Below, piece by piece: positions 5,759 through 6,328 of a stretch of DNA of 6,328 nucleotides; position 1 is the stretch's first letter, and every line of letters begins with the position of its first letter. The stretch covers positions 1-6,328 of the forward strand of contig JAISKR010000089.1 in NCBI GenBank assembly GCA_031260845.1, in the 5' to 3' direction. The translations under genes and the position numbers were made by a program. Source of the DNA: Bacteroidales bacterium (GTDB lineage: Bacteria; Bacteroidota; Bacteroidia; Bacteroidales; UBA4181). The notes beneath the pieces were generated by a model. It searched no databases. It was not told where the DNA came from and was given only the letters and a program-made list of their open reading frames with translations.

Positions 5759-6250
5759 ATGAAAATATCTAAATTAAACCCGATGAAAACGAGCATCACA
5801 CGATGGATTATCCCGATGGGATTGATGTTCGTATTAACCTGCTGCGAGGACAACGATGAACTTAAAGACAAAGGGAAGCAAGCGGCAGGTGAATACTGCG
5901 ACTGTTACAAAGAAAACTCGTGGGATGTGTGTCTTCAAGAGTTGAGAGCCAACTACGAAGACCATAATCATTATGTTTTTGTCGATGCGTTTGATGATGC
6001 CAATACTTGCGGCATGACCTATATTGTCCTAAGAGGACATGAAGCAGCCACCGAGTTCTGCGACTGTCTTGAAGAAAAAACGGAAAACAAATGCCTTCAA
6101 GAATTGAATACCAACTACTCGTCCTACAATTTCAAGACCGAAGAGTTTGTTGATATTCTCACCGAAGTGAACGAGTGCGAATATAAATTTGTACTGGAAA
6201 AAACGTCCGCATCAGTGAAAAGCCGGTTTGTTCTGAAAAAGCGGGAATAA
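5759..6250 (+). CDS. Small cysteine-rich lipoprotein with a duplicated four-cysteine module
   Basis: This 163-aa protein is not one I recognise as a named family. The N-terminus is a signal peptide with hydrophobic core WIIPMGLMFVL ending LTCC, so C28 or C29 is the likely lipid site, followed by acidic EDNDE. Translation could also begin at the second ATG (M9), which gives a more usual signal-peptide length. The mature part contains two related segments, about 40-84 and 94-140. Each has [AG]-x-E-[YF]-C-D-C, a third cysteine in CLQEL, then NY, and a fourth cysteine after an acidic helix (VDAFDDANTC, VDILTEVNEC). The eight cysteines (47, 49, 58, 84 and 101, 103, 112, 140) pair off between copies and could form disulfides or bind metal. 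A basic tail follows. The gene has its own promoter and is followed after 4 nt by the hairpin repeat before the next gene. Confidence 0.82.
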   Translation: MKISKLNPMKTSITRWIIPMGLMFVLTCCEDNDELKDKGKQAAGEYCDCYKENSWDVCLQELRANYEDHNHYVFVDAFDDANTCGMTYIVLRGHEAATEFCDCLEEKTENKCLQELNTNYSSYNFKTEEFVDILTEVNECEYKFVLEKTSASVKSRFVLKKRE

Positions 6251-6254
6251 TTCA

Positions 6255-6283
6255 TTAACCGCCCGCAAGGGCTTAAAAACAAA
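6255..6283 (+). repeat. GCAA-tetraloop hairpin repeat, copy 2
   Basis: A 4-bp stem, 6261-6264 (GCCC) with 6269-6272 (GGGC), encloses GCAA. The flanks TTAACC and TAAAAACAAA match copy 1 at 5658-5690. The copy is four bases shorter because two base pairs are missing from the stem, a balanced change that keeps the hairpin. It begins 4 nt after the stop of the four-cysteine lipoprotein gene and ends 5 nt before the ATG at 6289. It therefore sits in the leader or intercistronic space of the next gene. It lacks a following T-run, so it is not a standard terminator. Confidence 0.7.
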
Positions 6284-6288
6284 TAAAA

Positions 6289-6328
6289 ATGAGATGGTAT
6301 CTAAAAGTTTTGAGACAGTACGCTGATT
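6289..6328 (+). CDS. Start of a probable DUF805 inner-membrane protein (truncated by window end)
   Basis: An ATG at 6289 opens a frame of 13 codons, MRWYLKVLRQYAD, running off the window. This matches my recollection of the N-terminal motif of DUF805 proteins (M-x-W-Y-L-K-V-L-x-x-Y). These are small multi-pass inner-membrane proteins of unknown function, related to E. coli YhaH/YhaI. The leader is A-rich (AAATAAAA) with no Shine-Dalgarno sequence, as usual for this phylum. The hairpin repeat lies directly upstream. It may be co-transcribed with the lipoprotein gene 38 nt upstream. With so few residues the family call depends on the motif alone. Confidence 0.6.
   Translation, partial: MRWYLKVLRQYAD

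Overview
The window looks like a chromosomal segment of a member of the Bacteroidota, most likely an uncultured Bacteroidales-type organism. The grounds are AT-rich spacers, -7 boxes of the TAnnTTTG type, A-rich leaders with no Shine-Dalgarno sequence, relaxed lipoprotein signal peptides, and a MerR-like regulator next to a membrane-anchored M23 peptidase. The taxonomic call is inference from style, not from a marker gene.

Layout. Positions 1-108 hold a C/G-skewed inverted-repeat element. It runs in frame into the last codons of a plus-strand protein that ends at 211 like an outer-membrane beta-barrel. Positions 212-283 hold a 13-bp inverted repeat between that end and the convergent lysA gene. 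lysA (diaminopimelate decarboxylase, minus strand) probably starts at the GTG at 1513, because a promoter box lies upstream of that codon and inside the longer reading frame.

A tight four-gene minus-strand block follows (5523 down to 1649). It encodes a pentapeptide-repeat-like lipoprotein, a papain-family (C1) cysteine protease lipoprotein with a CARDB-like domain, a membrane-anchored M23/LytM peptidoglycan peptidase with a complete active site, and a small MerR-type regulator. Spacings are 5 bp, 13 bp and a TAATG stop/start overlap, so one transcript is likely. A candidate promoter with an A-tract upstream element precedes the first gene. Three of the four products are predicted envelope proteins and the fourth is a regulator.

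After a divergent spacer, a plus-strand gene (5759-6250) encodes a small cysteine-rich lipoprotein made of two copies of a four-cysteine module; I do not recognise it as a named family. It is flanked on both sides by a short repeat that forms a GCAA-tetraloop hairpin. The second copy lies directly before the start of a gene cut by the window edge, whose first 13 residues look like a DUF805 membrane protein.

The most unusual items are the duplicated four-cysteine lipoprotein, the paired GNRA-tetraloop hairpins whose stems differ in length by a balanced change, and the lipoprotein/protease pair at the head of the envelope operon.
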